NCBI RefSeq assembly: GCF_021869535.1
Contig: NW_026262593.1
Span: 61,402,318-61,466,317, forward strand
DNA length: 64,000 nt
Origin: Mytilus californianus
Taxonomy: Eukaryota; Mollusca; Bivalvia; Mytilida; Mytilidae
Reading direction: 5' to 3'
The notes below the pieces were generated by a model. That model was not told where the DNA came from. It searched no databases and saw only the letters and a program-made list of their open reading frames with translations. Positions 13,737-24,934 of the stretch are shown piece after piece. Position numbers and translations under genes: made by a program. Positions within the stretch are counted from its first letter, which is position 1, and each line of letters starts with the position of its first letter.

Positions 13737-14549
13737 GATTTGTCAATAGACGGGCGAATGCTATCGAGTTTGCCAGCATTGTTATTTCGCTCACCCTGAG
13801 ATTGTAATCTTTCGGGTGGCGGGACACTTTCGATTTCCATTTCTGATTCGTCGTTAAGTGTTGAAAATCTGTTGTGTGAGGAGAGTCGTCGATCTCCAGG
13901 ACCATGCGCAGCTGGTTTGACTCCGCCTCGACCCCTACCCCGCGACCTCGAATCAGAAGACTTCTGAGAGGATGTATTTGCTGGCTTCTTTGGGACATCC
14001 CTCTGTTCTGGAGAACGAAGAGGAGACGGGGCTTTAGAAGACTTTGTACTAGATGCAGAAGATAAACTAGTTTTATTAGATGCAGATGAAGGAGGACTAT
14101 TGGAGATGGAAGAATCATCTATGTCACTGGGAAGATCCCAGACAGATTCACCGCCCCAACTGTCTGATTTAACTGTATCTCTTTTATTTGATTTTTCTTT
14201 TTTTCATTTTTTTTTAGATGATGACATTGAGCTCTGTAAGGAAGATTGAGTTGACTGAGTACTGGTTTTAGAAGGTGTTGGTTTTCTTGGAATTAATATT
14301 TTATCGTTAGGTTCTGTTTCAACAGGCAGCATTGTAAATGTCTCAGCATCAATTGGCCAGGTCATGCGAGTTTGTGTATGCTCGTGACTGAATGAGCGGA
14401 CAACTTTGCTGGCGTACGATGGTCTGTTCATTCGAAACAGCTTCTGGGTAACTGATGTTTCTTTCTGTTTTAATTTTTCTTTAAGGTAAACAGGGCAGTC
14501 CCTAGATGATGAAAAATGGGATTCACCACAGTTTACGCATTTAGAAGAT
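13733..14549 (-). pseudogene. LINE ORF1, C-terminal part (copy B)
   Basis: This encodes the Ser/Lys-rich C-terminal half of ORF1, broken by indels in T-rich runs near 14195-14215. It is cut at its 5' side in the zinc-knuckle region where the element itself is truncated. The stop overlaps the ORF2 start codon (ATGA at 13733-13736). Confidence 0.8.
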
Positions 14550-14562
14550 AATAACTTTTTTG
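14550..14562. repeat. Target-site duplication of LINE copy B, right
   Basis: AATAACTTTTTTG, identical to 3914-3926. The bases just outside differ (T here, A at the left copy). Confidence 0.85.
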
Positions 14563-14639
14563 TGATACCTGATTAATTTACAGCTTTCTGTTACACTTCC
14601 TATAAGTATGCATTGTCATCTACGTGAATTGCCAAATAT

Positions 14640-15705
14640 TGAGCGTTGGTATTACTTACTTATATTTCAAAATTTAGAGCAGAAAATCGTGCGAATATCC
14701 CCAGAACAAATATAGACCCCCTTAATTTTACTGATAAATCATGTTTAGAAAAATTACATTTGTCTTTCTGTAAGTATATCCTCGGATCAAGAAAATCTTC
14801 ATCAAACATAGCTGTGTGAACAGAGCTAGGGAGATACCCACTAGAGATGCATATAAAAACTCAAAGTATACTTTACAAGATTACTAAATTCTGAAATTAA
14901 TCCATTATCATTTGAATCCTTTTTACTTTCTAAAAGTTTAGATGAATCAGGTTGCTATACCTGGTTTACATATGTTAAACATATTTTGAAAGAGGTAAAC
15001 ATGGACGTATCCATTATTGAGGGAAACAAAAGAAAACATTACTCTAAGTTGTTAAAAAAAAAACCTTAAAACACCAATTCTTAAATTTCTACACAAAAAT
15101 ATTTGAACAAAAATTTGAAAAAATAGATCAAAAAGTAAATTGTATTTATATAAAAGTTTAAAGCAAAATTTAGAAATGGAAAATTACTTAAACTGTAAAT
15201 CTTTTGAAAAGAGAAGTAACATAACAAAAATGAGAATTAGCGACCATAATTTAATGATAGAAAAAGGAAGACATTTAAAAATAACTTGAGAAAAAAGACG
15301 ATGCACATCCTGTAATACAGTGGAGGATGAAGCTCATTTTATTTTATACTGTAGAAAAAAGTCTAAACTAAGAGATAACTTTATGGGAAATGTAGTCAAA
15401 CAGATTTTATGTCCTGGCAAGAAAATGAGAAAATTAAATATCTTCTTTGCCCATCAACCTCAAAAGAAGTAGAAAGCTTAGGGTCCTTTTTTAAACAGGC
15501 ATTAGAACTGAGGACAGGGGACTCTTGATTTATTTATATAAATATATTTATATATCATTTAGATATATTGTTTTGCTTTTTTACTTTTTATGTTTTATAG
15601 GATATGTTTTCCTATGGTTTAGTTTGAGAAATGTATTTTGTGTATGTTTATATAATTTGTCACAAACTTATTGTTCAGAGTTTATATGACAATAAATATT
15701 TGTAT
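14640..15705 (+). pseudogene. 3' remnant of a second, unrelated LINE (plus strand)
   Basis: Broken frames give short stretches typical of the C-terminal part of non-LTR reverse transcriptases: LEKLHLSFCKYILGSRK near 14750, NITKMRISDHNLMIEKGRH near 15220, and a zinc-binding block CTSCNTVEDEAHFILYC near 15305-15355. A closing stretch with SLGSFFKQALELRTGDS ends at a stop near 15530. An AT-rich 3' UTR with an AATAAA signal ends near 15705. Multiple stops and frameshifts make it inactive. It differs in sequence and strand from the I/Nimb-like family. Its clade (CR1/L2-like) is a guess. Confidence 0.6.
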
Positions 15706-15920
15706 TTAATTAAGATGCCAGCATTGCAGTTGTGTATTACATGGTTATGGATTTAGGATGGATTCTTAATTGTCATCAAATGGCGACCTTATCGCTGTAT
15801 ATTTGACAAAATTTGTATGGTATAAGAATTTTGCTTAATCTTAGGGTTTTATTGCTTTAATTGTCAAAATCTGAACTTTTTGCAGAACAATGATAAATGA
15901 CGATACAAATCTAATTGCAG

Positions 15921-16001
15921 TGACATGGAAAGTCCAGACAGCCGTGAAATGAGTTCTGCCATTGTAATGGAAGATGTTGTATTGAATAGTTCTTTCCTAA
16001 G
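15921..16001 (+). CDS. Candidate coding exon, unknown protein
   Basis: An 81-bp open segment lies between an acceptor (TCTAATTGCAG) and a donor (AAG/GTGAGC). It contains an ATG at 15925 followed by ESPDSREMSSAIVMEDVVLN in frame. The acidic, serine-containing start and good splice borders suggest a first coding exon of a plus-strand gene. No downstream partner could be joined with confidence. Confidence 0.35.
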
Positions 16002-17154
16002 GTGAGCATGACTCAATATTTCTGAAGATTAGAATATATATTTAAAAAGATACTGTTTAAAATTTACAACTTCGTATCTAGTATGCATGTATCTAAATAA
16101 TTTTTTTATTTAATCTTTCAACTTTTGGGGAAAAGATAAATTAATATCACGTGACAAAATATTCTCTTGTACTGTTTCTTTGCATTGATGCCAATTGTGA
16201 TATGCTACAATTGAGTGAATCGTTACTTGTTGATAATACTAATTTTCAGTTTGTATCTCCATTTGACTTACACATGCATAGTTTTCTGCAAAGTCAAGAT
16301 TCAAAATAACCCAATGTTCTCAGATATATCTGTGCTGTATTGTACTTGCTGTCATCTGACATTAAAAAGATGTCTGGAGTTTTTTGATAACTCAGTCAGT
16401 GTTTCCAATACCATATCTTGTCAAAACTTTTTCCATGTTTCTCTGTTTCACCATCATAACCTGATACCTCTTTTCCATTCTTATTACGCATTTTAGAAGT
16501 TTCCTATCTAGTAGTCAACAATTTAGTTGATATAGTCCTAAAGTAAAGGGTGTAAATCGGCCATTGAAAGATCTGTCTGGCAGGCATTACATTCACGGTT
16601 AATACACTTAGTTTATGAAAATGGTTTTTATCCAACTGCTTCATATTCGTCACATATTTCATTTCTTGTTATTTTACTTTTGTTGCAAACGCATTTATGG
16701 ATCTAAGCTTTAAGTCTACAATAGTGTAACACTTGCACAAACAACTGTACCATTGTTTTTTTTACTAGTGCCAATATTATATTGTTTTTTTTCTACCTTT
16801 CGAGTCAAACAGACCATCCTCAGGAGTGGCAACCTTGAAGTCTTTATATGAATTTACTAGTGGTCTGTTTCTTACCCCTTTTTTTCTACATCTTTCAATA
16901 TTGATTTTTGATCAGTTAAAGTTGTGGTTGCTTAAAACTAAATCTACAACTGTACTAAAGGCAACAGTTCAAACTCTTTAATTGTAACATTTTTAAACCG
17001 GAAATGATTATCAAGCTTGTGGCCATATAGCCATATAGTTTAATTTAATCATTAATTTTGGTAGCCAGTATTAAAGAGAAATCTTTTAACAACATTTTAT
17101 CACATTTCCTTCTTAAGCAAATTCTTCCGGAGCTTTAAAAGGAAAACAAAATAA
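16002..17154. other. No recognisable gene
   Basis: AT-rich sequence with frequent stops in all frames. I see no repeat-family match, domain or clear exon. Confidence 0.5.
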
Positions 17155-17424
17155 GCTTTTAAAGAACACATTAAATCGACTTCAAATACTTTGTCGAAGT
17201 CTGAACAACATGCCTTACGGTTTACATCTTTCTTAAATTTCCCTGTTCATTTGAAAACTGCATATAAGTATACTGAACATGAATTGCTAATTACAAATGG
17301 TGTTGACATTATACATAGTCAGAAAAATAGAATAGTTCAATGTAATGTGATGGACAATTCACTGGATGCAGCTACATCACTTAAGAAAACGAATGTAGGA
17401 TTCATTAAAAGAATAACAGCCAAG
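17155..17424 (+). CDS. Open segment ending in a splice donor, unknown
   Basis: Ninety codons are open after a TAA at 17152-17154 and end at AAG/GTATGT. The predicted peptide is Lys/Asn-rich (it includes HALRFTSFLNFPVHLKTAY) and matches no family I know. It could be an exon of a host gene or of a decayed element. The downstream 17.7-18.3 kb also has short open pieces broken by stops. Confidence 0.3.
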
Positions 17425-18680
17425 GTATGTGAAAAAATATCTATCTCACCGAGAAACTATCAACTTTTGCTACTCATTTATTTATCATAATTACTACTAT
17501 TACCACTACTATTCCCACCTTATGATGATGATTGAAAAGGCAATTACACTGCAAAATCACATTGTTTTGTATTTTTGGTCAGGAACATGTGATATAAGTG
17601 CTTAATTTGGAAGATATATTGACATTCGATCTACAAATTTTTCTGTAGTAGTGAGATTCACTGAATAATACCACAAAGCAATAGGCTCGTAACAAATATC
17701 CAAATAAAGCAGCGATAAAATTTGTGAAATGCCCTACAATCTTATTTCAAAATAGAAATGAAATCATGGAAAATTTGATTCTGAATCGTTCATACTGGAT
17801 GATAAAATTGCAACAAAACAAATAGATTATTTAAATCAAGAAATAGATTTTAAATGGAACATTGTGAAAAAACAATTTAGCGTTCAACCAGTATTTTATC
17901 AGGAGCAGAAAAGGGAGAAAAATAACACCTTTTATACTGTTGAAACCATAACAAAATATGTCAGAATAATGAGAGTATCGAACGATCTTTCTCTTATTTA
18001 TTTGCCAACTTCATAATTGTGTATATAGATACTGCCTTGCAAATATTGAATGAGAAATTAAGCAAATTTAGCACAGAAGAAAAGGTCGATTTTTTCATGT
18101 TTCCGAAAACCTAGGTACTGTAGTCAACTGCTTACAACGCAAAGGACACTTACAAAACGTAATGAAATTCTCGACAAATACTTAATACCAGAGAATTGTC
18201 ATTTAGTTAATGATATCATATACGAACAATGTATTGGAAGCTTTGGCAGGTCGAACGATGTAATATGCATACTATTCAACGAGTGTTGTTGAAGGGGCAT
18301 TTTAGTAAACTAGAGTGGTTCAGAGGTACCGGACAAGAAAGACCTCGTTTATGAAAAGGTGCATGGGGCAGCTTAAATAGCTACATCACTTTGATAATGA
18401 TTACAATCAATATCGTAATTTTCGCTAACACCATTTTTATTTTTACATTTAAATTCGACGCGACAAACAGTAATACCCATTTGAATCGTAATTCAGATGT
18501 GAAAATTATATCGCGATTCAAACATTAAGATATTGAAGGTGTGATAGTAAACAATGAAATATAAAAATATACAGTAATATCAAAAGTGTTTGCCCTATAA
18601 AGAAGGACTGACAGCAACAATTACCAAATTCCATTTCACTCACGGTATTATAGGACTTAGCAGAGCAATCTGATTTTAAA

Positions 18681-18938
18681 CATCCAGAAAGAATCACATC
18701 AACTAATTTAAGAAAGCAACTGGCTACTGTAAGCCTGCTTCTTGGATTGAGCGAAAACCACAAAGACATCTTGGCAAAATTAATGGATTATGACATTAGG
18801 ATATATCGTGACTTGTATCGTCTTCCCCAAAACACCCTAGAGGTCGACAGAGTACTTCATATGTTAAACTTTCGAAATATAAGTGACATTGCTGGAAATA
18901 TTTTTGATGAAATTGATGTCATGGAACCTGTTGGTTAG
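18681..18938 (+). pseudogene. Tyrosine-recombinase-like C-terminal fragment
   Basis: An 85-codon frame begins with ITSTNLRKQLATVSLLLGL and continues to DYDIRIYRDLYRLPQNT before a stop. This follows the order found at the end of tyrosine recombinases: an Arg box (LRK..AT), then a GH-like block, then the Tyr. I recall closely similar segments with GHD and an HREFYRLP-type ending in many bivalve and cnidarian predicted proteins, possibly Crypton-like. Here the GH is replaced by DY, and the sequence upstream is full of stops, so this is a relic. Functional assignment is inference. Confidence 0.45.
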
Positions 18939-19658
18939 TGAAGGGTCCGTGCATTAAACAGATTGTTAGTTCTCTTTCGTGAAGGAAAAGACATTTGTGT
19001 AATTGAAGTAGTGTCCTCTGTCACACTACAACCATGTTTTGTGTATTATTTGTATTGAATAATCAGCATGTGTGCTGGATGTAGTAAAAAACAATTGAAC
19101 AATGTGATAACTTCTTATCCATGATCACAAGCTACATTGGGACAGTTTATACATTTTAACATGCAATAACAAAATTAGCAATCGTGTATTGAGAATCAAA
19201 GTCAAACTTATTCGAAATACAAGTTGCATAATACATACAACGCACTCAAATGAATTATTAGAACTGGAATCTTATCACAAGTAAATAAATTTTAGTCTGA
19301 AATGGTCATTTTGTTTGATGTGAAAATCATCTAATTCGCTTGCAGTCAGATAAGTACTGTTCATTAGCATTTCAGACAGTTCATTATGAATTTGATGTGT
19401 ACAGCAAAATAACTACTACTGACCATAGACTGAATATATTTTAGTTGGCAGAAAACGAATTGTCTGAACAGTACTATTGTTACCGCAGGAGCAGTCTTAA
19501 AATTGACGAAAAGCCGTAAAATGAGTTAGTGATTTATCGTGCAGTCTATTGTATACGCCAGATTTCTAAAGACTCGAAATAGTATTAAACATGCATGTTA
19601 TTGACTTTTATATGATTTCTGCGAATATAGAGGTGTGTACTCCTTTTATAATAAACAC
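18939..19658. other. No recognisable gene
   Basis: AT-rich sequence between two transposase-like remnants. I could not extend either remnant into it. Confidence 0.4.
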
Positions 19659-20150
19659 TGTTTTGAAATTAGACTTTACACAGGACAAACCCCAAAACCA
19701 TTCAGTGAAAATAAGGCAACCTGCGACCTTATAATGGACTTGGTTAGAAGACATTTTGGGAAAGGTTATTTACCTATTTATGATACTTGGGAAAGGTTGT
19801 TTACCTATTTGTGATAACTATTTTAGCTCTCAACAATTATTTTTTCATCTTTGGAAACTTGGTGTTGGACCTACGGATACTGTCAGACCGAAAAAAAAAG
19901 TTACCCTGCTGAAATCGAAATGAAAAATGATAGAAAAAGGAGAAACAGCTTTAGTAATTAAAAACCATAAAACTTAACAAAATATTTAGATCACAAACCT
20001 CTACATATGTTGTCAACAGTAAGCACATTTGAAGACAATGACAAACGTTATAACGACAGCAAGAATACAAGAAATATATGTACAGAAATAGTTTGTTAGA
20101 CTATACCAATGCACAAGGACTCCAAGCTGGTAGACTGATATGGAGAATTT
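19659..20150 (+). pseudogene. piggyBac-like transposase remnant
   Basis: The frame starting at 19659 reads FEIRLYTG, then KATCDLIMDLVRRHFGKGY. After a short internal duplication it continues with YFSSQQLFFHLWKLGVGP and TVRPKK. This order matches the catalytic core of piggyBac/PGBD4-type transposases, where a LYTG block is followed by (V/I)M.L...F.KGH.LY.DN(W/F)(F/Y)(T/S)S and a G(T/C)VR block. A later stretch with HKPLHMLSTVSTF near 19990-20030 resembles the RPVxxLST block. The expected catalytic Asp before the N is disturbed by a tandem duplication (about 19755-19835), and stops follow. No terminal inverted repeats or TTAA borders were found. Confidence 0.5.
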
Positions 20151-20604
20151 GTTAGTAAAGGAAAATCCAAATTTCGGTTTTAGAGTGACAAATTGTTATC
20201 TTGCTTAATATTGTTTTTAATCATTCATTTGAAATTAATATACTCAGTAATATGTTTGATATATATCGAAAAACATTATATTGGTTCAACTGATTAACTT
20301 AGTTTTTGATTGATTAGATTTGCATAAATAACAATTGATTTGTACATGACTAATACATATATAATGAAACGAGAACGATCATTTCATTGCCCGGTGGGGA
20401 CAAAGTAAAAATTAAAATTGAAAGCAATAAATACAAAAAAGATTCCATTCGTTTGATGTGTTTGTGCTTTTGATTTTGCCATTTGATTAGGGACTTTCCG
20501 TTTTGAATTTTCCTCGGAGTTCGGTATTTTTGTGATTTAACTTTTTTCTATTAGAAAATAATAAAGAAAATTCAATCATGTCAGTATAAATAATTGCCTT
20601 ATAC

Positions 20605-20684
20605 TGTAGCAGCACAGACAGAGTGGCCAACCCAGCGTGATTAATGTAGCAGCACAGACAGAGTGGCCTACCCAGCGTGATGAA
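20605..20684. repeat. Two 40-bp tandem copies
   Basis: A 40-bp unit beginning TGTAGCAGCACAGACAGAG occurs twice in direct succession (20605 and 20645) with two mismatches, and is followed by a partial third start. Confidence 0.85.
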
Positions 20685-21223
20685 TGTAGTTCAAAGACCT
20701 GAATTGCTTGTTGAACAGAACACAATTACAGCATCTCCATAGATGAATTCCAAGAGCAAGCAATACACACTGAATCATTGAAGAAGCGAATCGAAAAGTT
20801 GACAATACAAATGCAGAGCATCACAAAATATTGCTGACCTACAGTAACAAATGGAATATTATGGAGGCAAGCGATATACCTTGGACACAATAAAATATAT
20901 ATGATTTGATGAGTCAATATTTGTTAACATATTAAAAGGAGAAGGGAAGTGAGAAAAAAAAACGGTATTTCCTTTTAGAAAGTAGAAGATAATCAAAATA
21001 TGAAGTTTTAATAACACTTGTGTTCCTCTGTTCTTGTTTTGTCAAATTTATTGTTTTTGGTAGTGGTAAAAGCAAACTAACAATAACTATAATGATCTTT
21101 TATAAATTGGACATTTCAAATTACAATAATTTTATTTTTTTTGGTAGAGTTATCTGTTCCTGATCATAATGAAACTCTTCCCAAAGTCTGTCACATTATG
21201 AGAACCAGCCAGACATCTACCGA

Positions 21224-21235
21224 CACGTGAAATAG
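21224..21235. repeat. Target-site duplication of LINE copy C, left
   Basis: CACGTGAAATAG, repeated exactly at 24935-24946. Confidence 0.9.
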
Positions 21236-21461
21236 ATTGATTGATTGTTGTTTGCTTTACGCCGCATTAGCACAGAAAGGCTATATCGCGGTGAGAGCTA
21301 ATTCGAATATTATAACAATTTAAGGTATATTTTTAAAATCAGACAAAAGGTCTTTCAATAAACTAAAATTCTAGACTAAAGCAAATTGATTATTTACAAA
21401 TAAAAATCAACACTAAGATAACGTGATAAAAATTAAAATCGTTTTAAATATAACAACATTT

Positions 21462-22662
21462 TTATATTTTATAATATATTCCAATTTCTTTTAAGAATGA
21501 AACAATATTTGTAAATGGAATATTATTAAATAAATCATACATATTATTGACATTGAAATGCTTCTTCCGAATATCAGCAAAGTCAATACAAGTGATTAAA
21601 ACATGTTTAATAGTATACTTGCAGTTACAAGGTATACATTGTGGTTCTACTTCATTTTTTAAAAGATATTCGTGTGTTATTCTAGTATGACCAATACGAC
21701 ATCTAGAAATAACACACTGATCTTTTCTGCACATAAAATTATTGAAAGGTTTACATAAATTAGGTTTAATTTCATGTAATTTATTACCATCTTTTTTACT
21801 CCATTCATTTTTCAATATATTAAAAACATATTCTCTAATATTAGATTTAAAATCGGTATATGGTATATCACAGTTAGATAAAGGGTCACCCAGGGCATTC
21901 TTTGCCTCAAGGTCTACAGCTGTGTTTCCAAGGATTCCAACATGACTCGGCACCCATAGAAATAATATTTATTTAAGAAGAATTTTTAAATTCCTCATAA
22001 CATATAAAATTTTGAGAATTGTTGGGTTTTTAATTTTAGTATTTTGTATAGCTTGTAAGCATGAAAGTGAATCAGAACATATAATAAATTTGGATTTATC
22101 TGAAGAAGCAATAAATTTCAAAGCCAAAATTATTGCTTCTGCTTCAGCAGTAAAGATCGATGCATCAGATGGCAATGCATAATCCTTCTTGAGAGACAAA
22201 GTCCTCAATGATCTTACCTTTGATATTATGAGACTTGCTTCCCCACAAGGGGTTGTGTGCATTGAAGTCGCCCATAAGTATAAATGGTGAGGGTAATTGA
22301 TCAGTGAGGTTTTTGAGTTTAGCTTTATCGATAATTGAATTGGGTGGAATATATATAGAACATAATGTAATTGTTTTATCTAATGATAAACGAATTGCAA
22401 CTGCCTGCAGATCCGTGGCGAGTTGGACTGTGCTATGAATGACGTTGTCCTTCACAAAAATGGATGATCCGCCTGCAGAACGTTCATCTACCTTAGAAAA
22501 TGTGCTATACATGTTGTATCCTTTTAAAGATACATTGTCACTTTCTTTTAAATGAGTTTCTTGGAGACAAAATGCAGTAGGTAAAAAAGACTGAACTAGA
22601 AGCGTTAACTCGAGAAGATTTATTTTAAGACCTCGGCAATTCCATTGGATGATATTAGTCAT
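21462..22662 (-). pseudogene. LINE ORF2 with central deletion (copy C)
   Basis: The first ~165 codons (from the ATG ending at 22662, IIQWNCRGLK and CLQETHLK endonuclease motifs, GDFNAHNPLWGS) run into RNase H sequence at 22174 in the wrong frame. The remaining RNase H segment keeps TAEAEA and CSDSLSC and then the C-terminal Cys/His module (21462-21953). There is no reverse transcriptase left, so the copy could only move in trans. The endonuclease start here is the best guide to the true N-terminus of ORF2 in this family. Confidence 0.85.
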
Positions 22663-24185
22663 GATTTGTTAATAGACGGGCGAATGCTATCGAGTTTGCC
22701 AGCATTCTTATTTCGCTCACCCTGAGATTGTAATCTTTCGGGTGGCGGAACACTTTCGATTTCCATTTCTGATTCGTCGTTAAGTGTTGAAAATCTGTTG
22801 TGAGAGGAGAGTCGTCGATCTCCAGGACCATGCGCAGCTGGTTTTACTCCGCCTCGACCCCTAGCCCGCGACCTCGAATCAGAAGACTTCTGAGAGGATG
22901 TATTTGCTGGCTTCTTTGGGACATCCTTCTGTTCTGGAGAACGAAGAGGAGACGGGTCTTTAGAAGACTTTGTACTAGATGCAGAAGATAAACTAGTTTT
23001 ATTAGATGCAGATGAAGGAGGACTATTTGAGATGGAAGAATCATCTATGTCACTGGGAAGATCCCAGACAGATTCACCGCCCCAACTGTCTGATTTAACT
23101 GCATCTTTTTTATCTGATTTCTTTTTTTCATTTTTTTTAGATGATGACATTGAGCTCTGTAAGGAAGATTGAGTTGACTGAGTACTGGTTTTAGAAGGCT
23201 TTGATTTTCTTGGAATAATTAATTTATCGGAAGTTTCTAATTGAACAGGCAACATTGTAAAAGTTTCAGCATCAATTGGCCACGTCATGCGAGTTTGTGT
23301 ATTCTCATGACTGAATGAGCGGCCAACTTTGCTGGCGTACGATGGTTTGTTCGAAACTAGAGGATCACTCGAAACAGAAGCTATCTGTTTAGCTTCTGGG
23401 TAACTGATGTTTCTTTCTGTTTTTATTTTAATAATATTTTTTTCTTTCAGGTAAACAGGGCAGTCCCTAGATGATGAAAAATGGGATTCACCACAGTTTA
23501 CGCATTTTGAAGATTCAGAGCTACAGGTTGTTCTCTCGTGTCCTTCGCCAGAACACTTGAAACATCTCTGCGTACCACGACATTGTTTGGTTCCATGACC
23601 AAACTTTTGACAGGTGAAGCATCGAATTGGGTTAGGGATGAATCTGTCAACTCTGATTCCGAAGCAACCTAAAGTAATAGATGAGGGAGGAGTTGGAGTT
23701 TTAAAGGTCAAAAGATATGTATTTAATTTGGTTATATTTCCATCCTTTTTTATTTGAAATCTAACAACATCAGATACACCTTGGTTTGTTAATTCATCAC
23801 TAATTTCTTCCACGGTAAGATCACCCAGATATTGACTTCTGTCTCGAATGATTCCTTTGCAACTGTTCAAACTATTGTGAGGAGAGACAGAAACAGAAAA
23901 GTCTGTAATTTTTGTCATGGTCAGCAAATTTGTTGATTGACTTTTGTTGGTACATTCAACCAACAAATTCCCTGATCTCATTTTTGAAACTTTTTTAACT
24001 GTACCAGCAATGCTTTGAATTTGTTTATGAATTACAAAAGGAGATATTTTTGAAACTGGTTTTTCATCTGTTCCTTTTATTACAATAAATCGGGGCCAAC
24101 TATCATCTTCCTGACAAGGCGCAGAGTCATCACATTTTCTTTTTTTTGTTGAAGCTAATTGAGAAGTTTGGTTTTTGTTTGCCAT
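22659..24185 (-). CDS. LINE ORF1 protein, intact, three CCHC zinc knuckles
   Basis: An uninterrupted 508-codon frame runs from the ATG ending at 24185 (MANKNQTSQL). The frame stays open for 51 codons further upstream, but that part lies in the conserved leader. The N-terminal half is basic and globular, with MRSGNLLVEC and TYLLTFKTPTPPSS blocks as seen in I/Nimb-type ORF1 proteins. Three zinc knuckles follow at residues about 189-202 (CFTCQKFGHGTKQC), 208-221 (CFKCSGEGHERTTC) and 228-242 (CVNCGESHFSSSRDC). A Ser/Lys/Pro-rich, probably disordered tail follows. The protein should bind the element's RNA and form the ribonucleoprotein particle. Its stop (TGA) overlaps the ORF2 start as ATGA. It is the only intact ORF1 in the window. 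Confidence 0.9.
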   Translation of the reverse strand: MANKNQTSQLASTKKRKCDDSAPCQEDDSWPRFIVIKGTDEKPVSKISPFVIHKQIQSIAGTVKKVSKMRSGNLLVECTNKSQSTNLLTMTKITDFSVSVSPHNSLNSCKGIIRDRSQYLGDLTVEEISDELTNQGVSDVVRFQIKKDGNITKLNTYLLTFKTPTPPSSITLGCFGIRVDRFIPNPIRCFTCQKFGHGTKQCRGTQRCFKCSGEGHERTTCSSESSKCVNCGESHFSSSRDCPVYLKEKNIIKIKTERNISYPEAKQIASVSSDPLVSNKPSYASKVGRSFSHENTQTRMTWPIDAETFTMLPVQLETSDKLIIPRKSKPSKTSTQSTQSSLQSSMSSSKKNEKKKSDKKDAVKSDSWGGESVWDLPSDIDDSSISNSPPSSASNKTSLSSASSTKSSKDPSPLRSPEQKDVPKKPANTSSQKSSDSRSRARGRGGVKPAAHGPGDRRLSSHNRFSTLNDESEMEIESVPPPERLQSQGERNKNAGKLDSIRPSINKS

Positions 24186-24934
24186 ATGAAAGGAGAAAGA
24201 TTCACTATCCTTGTCATCCACCCACCTCGGAGTGCCTACAAGGGCGATGCTGTGTTTCCGTGGCGAGCCGGGGTCAAGCGCTAATGCTGAAAGCAAGCTG
24301 CAAGTATAATGCAGCCTGTCCCCAAAATTAGCACCCAAGATCCACTGCGGAAAGCACCAGATGTTCCAAGAATAGTATACTCAAGCAGAGCGTATCCATC
24401 AAGCGAAATAGAAAGCGTACCACTTGATTGACCCATGAGCCATCGCCTTCTTCAGTTATCCGAAATATAAATAGCTTAATTTAAATACATGTGTAAATAA
24501 TGAAAATTGTTACAAGAAAGCTTATTGTTGAGGATTAACTGAAGGGCTCGACATGACCAGCCGATTGATCGAACCGGGTCCATCCGACCTCCCGTTTAGA
24601 TGATATCAGAGCCAAAGCAGCTTATTGAACTATAGTCTCGTCCGTCCGGGTATTTTCTGACCGTAAGGAGTCTGACTACAGCCCTCATCCGCAAGGATCT
24701 CGTCAACCACCGACACGGGTAGCAACCCACGGCCAACGGGTTGGAGAGCCTATTTTATTCAAAACATCGGGCAACTCGTACGATGTTCGGATCACTTTAG
24801 TCTGGTCTCTACCCTTCGACCTGTCCAGCATGGGTAACCCTACCAGGAGACGAAGCTCCAGCTGGCATAGCTTTTGGGGTCACTGAGACACGCAAGCCCC
24901 CCGACCACGGCAAGGATAGCGATCCATCGGGGGG
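24186..24934 (-). promoter_or_regulatory. LINE 5' leader, probable internal promoter region
   Basis: This GC-richer leader is shared with copy A (2633-3335). Full-length LINEs carry their promoter inside the 5' leader, so promoter activity is inferred, not seen. It contains several short conserved blocks but no long open frame of its own. Confidence 0.5.

Larger units (their letters stand above)
3927..14549 (-). mobile_element. I/Nimb-like LINE, copy B, 5'-truncated, with 3'-end tandem array
   Basis: The main element runs on the minus strand from a break in ORF1 (14549, in the third zinc-knuckle region) through ORF2 to its 3' tail at 9862. Its tail is followed by eight further copies of the last 742 bp of the element (3927-9861). 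Each copy ends in the same CAATCAATCAATC-type tail and restarts at exactly the same internal RNase H position. The 13-bp duplications at both outer edges show that this is a single insertion, amplified afterwards or inserted already concatenated. Confidence 0.9.
21236..24934 (-). mobile_element. I/Nimb-like LINE, copy C, internally deleted, both ends present
   Basis: The element runs on the minus strand from a G-rich plus-strand edge at 24934 (element 5' end CCCCCCGATGGATCGC) to the (CAAT)-type tail at 21236, and is flanked by a perfect 12-bp duplication. It keeps the 5' leader (24186-24934), an intact ORF1, the start of ORF2, the end of RNase H and the 3' UTR. A deletion joins endonuclease sequence to RNase H at about 22174. 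By comparison with copy B, roughly 2.5 kb is missing, which gives a full-length element of about 6.2 kb. Because ends and duplication are intact, this is a genuine single insertion, deleted before or after integration. Confidence 0.92.

Noticed and set aside
18518-18769. Minus-strand 83-codon frame
   Set aside because: It overlaps, on the opposite strand, the better supported recombinase-like frame and has no recognisable domain.
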